DNA of 7,015 bases from an uncultured Eubacteriales bacterium (GTDB lineage Bacteria; Bacillota; Clostridia; Christensenellales; Pumilibacteraceae): assembly GCA_900555875.1 (NCBI GenBank), contig USNB01000062.1:1-7015 (forward strand), read 5' to 3'. The first letter of the stretch is position 1, and the number at the start of each line of letters is the position of its first letter. This document shows positions 5,291-7,015 of the stretch, in pieces. Made by a program: the position numbers and the translations under genes. The notes under the pieces are model-generated. The model worked only from the letters and a program-made list of their open reading frames with translations, did not search any database and was not told the origin of the DNA.

Positions 5291-5347
5291 GGAGAGAGCG
5301 TTCCTCTCTCCGGACGAACGAGCCCGGTACGGCACCGGGCTCGTTCG
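5291..5347. repeat. Two further tandem hairpins in the convergent gap
   Basis: GGAGAGAG (5291-5298) pairs with CTCTCTCC (5304-5311). CGAACGAGCCCGGT (5315-5328) pairs perfectly with ACCGGGCTCGTTCG (5334-5347), a 14-bp stem with a 5-base loop. Neither has a clear T-run. A smaller hairpin (5452-5467) lies just beyond the degV stop. Together with the terminator these fill most of the gene-free stretch 5152-5472. I see no convincing gene there. Confidence 0.7.
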
Positions 5348-5472
5348 CAAGCTATTCGATCGTTTTACGTCAGACTTTCGGCGTCCGCGGCAAAACTGCC
5401 CGGCGCTTTATGTCCCCCTTTGATGAAAACGGTATCCGCAAGCTGCGTCCGGGCGGATCGTTCCGCCACCCG

Positions 5473-6348
5473 TTACATCAGTCTGCTGTTGGATTCAAAC
5501 AGTATGCCTATGGTCCCGGAACCCGTATGAGCGCCTATGACCGGGCCTATCCAGCCGATCTGCACCGTAGCGCCGGGATAACGCTGTTCTATCGCGGCTT
5601 TCGCCTCCTCCGCCTTATCGAGCGCGTCGGCATGGGCTATCCAGAATTTCTTGGCGCACGGCTCGGTGCAGTATTCGTCGATGTGATCGAGAACCACCTT
5701 GAGCGCCTTTTTCCAGCCGAGCGGCTTTTTATAGACCTGGAGCTTGCCCGCGTCGTCGAACACTATGAGCGGCTTGATCTTGAACATGGAGCCTACGACG
5801 GCAGCCGCGGCGCTCACCCTGCCGCCGCGCTTGAGATGAAATAGATCGTCCGCTATTATATAGACCTGTATGCGATGAGTATATGCCCTGAGAGCTTCGG
5901 CGGCAGCCGCCGCTCCCTCGCCCGCGTCGCGCAAACGAAGCGCCATTTCGAATACCGGCATTTCCGCCTGAGTGGCGCCGAGAGAGTCCACCACGTATAT
6001 GCGCGTATCCGGATGCTTAGACATGAAGCTCTCCGCCGCCTTGCACGCGGACGAATATGTTTCGCTGAGTCCGCTCGAAAGCGTAAGATGAACGATATCC
6101 GTCGGACCGGTCTTCTCCACCACTTTTTCCCAGAACTCTTCATGCGCGAACGGATTGATCTGGCTCGTAACGGGCATGGCGCCGGCGCGTACCTTCTCGT
6201 AAAAATCCTTATACCGCGCGTCGTCCGAGAAGTCGTCCTCGTAGGTCACGCCGTCTATCGCATACGTAAGCGGCACCCAATACACGCCGAGCTTGTCCAG
6301 CTCGGAGCGGAACACGTCCACGGCGCTGTCGGTAGTCAATGTAAACAT
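5473..6348 (-). CDS. DegV family protein (FakB-like fatty-acid-binding protein)
   Basis: DegV/FakB proteins hold a fatty acid whose carboxylate is phosphorylated by the kinase FakA, feeding host or recycled fatty acids into membrane lipids. The 291-residue length is normal. Family motifs appear in order: TTDSAVD (5-11), PVTSQINP (59-66), LTLSSGLSETYSSA (88-101), VVDSLGATQAEM (119-130), DDLFHLKRGGRVS (167-179), KPLIVFDDAGKL (192-203) and IGPVIGAHTGSGTIGILF (267-284). Thr61 and the His at 274 match, from memory, the carboxylate-binding residues of FakB. The usual TSQPS is TSQINP and GPG is GSG here. AAAGGAAG precedes the ATG and a promoter lies about 90 bases upstream. No fakA gene is adjacent. 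The family is secure; the fatty-acid role rests on homology. Confidence 0.93.
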   Translation of the reverse strand: MFTLTTDSAVDVFRSELDKLGVYWVPLTYAIDGVTYEDDFSDDARYKDFYEKVRAGAMPVTSQINPFAHEEFWEKVVEKTGPTDIVHLTLSSGLSETYSSACKAAESFMSKHPDTRIYVVDSLGATQAEMPVFEMALRLRDAGEGAAAAAEALRAYTHRIQVYIIADDLFHLKRGGRVSAAAAVVGSMFKIKPLIVFDDAGKLQVYKKPLGWKKALKVVLDHIDEYCTEPCAKKFWIAHADALDKAEEAKAAIEQRYPGATVQIGWIGPVIGAHTGSGTIGILFESNSRLM

Positions 6349-6438
6349 TCGTCGTACTTCCTTTGCGTTATTTGAATGTTCGGTCCCCCCCTCGTATCAT
6401 CCACAGACCGGAGCGGAACATAAACTTTTCATAAATTT

Positions 6439-6468
6439 ATTATACACCATTCACCGCGATAAGCGCAA
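6439..6468 (-). promoter_or_regulatory. Probable promoter of the degV-family gene
   Basis: TATAAT (6444-6439) is perfect. The best -35, TTGCGC (6468-6463), matches the first three positions and a later C, at 18 bases. The start would be near 6432, leaving a leader of about 85 bases. This leader contains a run of seven G on the minus strand (complement of the C-run near 6385-6391), a feature sometimes prone to length variation. Confidence 0.6.
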
Positions 6469-6542
6469 GCGTTTTTGCACAAAATAGGCTTTTCACATTT
6501 TATCACGCGTTTTTCACTCCGCCGTCATGATATTACGGACTA

Positions 6543-6566
6543 CGAAAGGAGCATTCTCCCGTTTCG
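6543..6566. repeat. Bulged hairpin in the spoIIID-degV gap
   Basis: CGAAAGGAG (6543-6551) pairs with CTCC (6556-6559) plus TTTCG (6562-6566) around a CG bulge and a 4-base loop. No T-run follows. The gap from 6349 to 6646 otherwise holds the degV promoter. There is no clear terminator for spoIIID, so transcription may continue into degV. Confidence 0.35.
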
Positions 6567-6646
6567 CGATCATATTGCGGACATTAGGCGAGTATTTTCG
6601 CTCTTTTCGGCGCCGGCAAAAGCGGCAGCGCATAAAACGCATAATT

Positions 6647-6922
6647 TTATCCTGCCCCATTACCCGTCTGCGGCGCTTGCGGACCGAGATATTTGCGCCT
6701 GGTCGCTTCGCCGCCGCGCAGATGACGCTCTGCAAGATTGCGTTCGAGCACCGCCCTCACCCGCCCGGCGAGCGCAGCGTCAACGCCCGGCAGCCGCCCG
6801 GTAACGAGCTTGTGCACCGTGGATTTCGCCATACCGTATTTTTTCGCCGCGCCGCGTACAGTATCGCCCGTTTCGGCGATATATTTCCCCAGGATCACCG
6901 ATCTGTCGTCAAAATATCCCAT
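6647..6922 (-). CDS. spoIIID: Sporulation transcription factor SpoIIID
   Basis: SpoIIID is a small DNA-binding protein made in the mother cell during sporulation, where it switches sigma-E genes off or on and helps the change to sigma-K. The 91 residues align along their length with the family as I remember it: an N-terminal helix with ILGKYIAETGDTVR (10-23), the helix-turn-helix AAKKYGMAKSTVHK (25-38), GRLPGVDAALAGRVRAVL (42-59), and the basic, highly conserved RHLRGGEATRRKY (66-78). The C-terminal tail after 79 is slightly longer than usual. The ATG is set by this alignment. The only ribosome-site candidate is a weak AGG a few bases before it. In many Clostridia mreB/mbl follows spoIIID; here a degV-family gene does. 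This gene is the main evidence for a spore former. Confidence 0.93.
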   Translation of the reverse strand: MGYFDDRSVILGKYIAETGDTVRGAAKKYGMAKSTVHKLVTGRLPGVDAALAGRVRAVLERNLAERHLRGGEATRRKYLGPQAPQTGNGAG

Positions 6923-6962
6923 GATCCTATATATGCCGCTTTCATGAGATATATGTCGCTTT
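6920..6962 (-). promoter_or_regulatory. Imperfect tandem repeat and possible sigma-E promoter at the spoIIID start
   Basis: CATGATCCTATATATGCCGCTTT (6920-6942) is followed directly by a diverged copy (6943-6962, CATGAGATATATGTCGCTTT). On the minus strand ACATATA (6956-6950) and CATATATA (6935-6928), spaced 14 bases, resemble a sigma-E -35/-10 pair. That would fit spoIIID, but the start would then fall at the ATG itself, implying a leaderless mRNA, so the match may be fortuitous. Confidence 0.35.
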
Positions 6963-6999
6963 TTGCTTTTTTGGGGGTCTTTTGCGGGGAGGGCTTTTT

Positions 7000-7015
7000 T
7001 CTTTTCGCGAAAAGA
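7000..7015. repeat. Perfect palindrome at the right edge
   Basis: TCTTTTCGCGAAAAGA is a 16-base perfect palindrome that may extend beyond the window. T-rich sequence lies on its left side (6961-7000). It could be the stem of a terminator for a gene to the right, cut by the window edge, or an operator. I see no gene between 6923 and 7015. Confidence 0.5.

Noticed and set aside
5175..5423. 82-codon plus-strand frame downstream of the lipoprotein gene
   Set aside because: It spans three perfect hairpins, has no ribosome site and resembles nothing. It lies in the terminator region.

Overview
The window looks like chromosomal DNA of an endospore-forming member of the Bacillota, probably Clostridia-like. 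The evidence is strong Shine-Dalgarno sites, sigma-A-type promoters, a four-cysteine L33, a SpoIIID homologue and a DegV/FakB-type protein. GC content is moderate, a little over half by eye. I would not name a genus.

Layout. Positions 1-205 hold at most the tail of an unrecognised plus-strand gene plus several small inverted repeats. Positions 206-344 hold a dense set of nested palindromes and a bidirectional terminator. From 358 to 3812, all on the minus strand, runs the classical cluster rpmG-secE-nusG-rplK-rplA-rplJ-rplL. It is read leftward from a good promoter at 3873-3901. A structured leader precedes rplJ. The cluster ends in the terminator at 317-344, and rpoB does not follow within the window. 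Divergently, a near-perfect consensus promoter (4043-4071) drives an uncharacterised 347-residue lipoprotein on the plus strand. Positions 5152-5472 hold a tandem set of strong hairpins between convergent genes. Then come a minus-strand DegV-family (FakB-like) fatty-acid-binding protein with its own promoter and, at the right end, a minus-strand spoIIID.

How the genes work together. The seven-gene cluster makes components of the ribosome's GTPase-associated centre and stalk (L11, L10, L7/L12), plus L1 and L33, the SecE subunit of the translocon and the elongation factor NusG. Autogenous control is suggested by the rplJ leader, where three segments can form two mutually exclusive stems. The right-hand genes (lipoprotein, degV, spoIIID) appear to be separate transcription units with no obvious functional link to the cluster.

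I found no clear new multigene system. The observations most worth a second look are the rplJ leader switch, a SecE with a second predicted membrane segment after its conserved core, the palindromic element beside rplL together with the missing rpoB, the unknown lipoprotein, and the odd start region of spoIIID.
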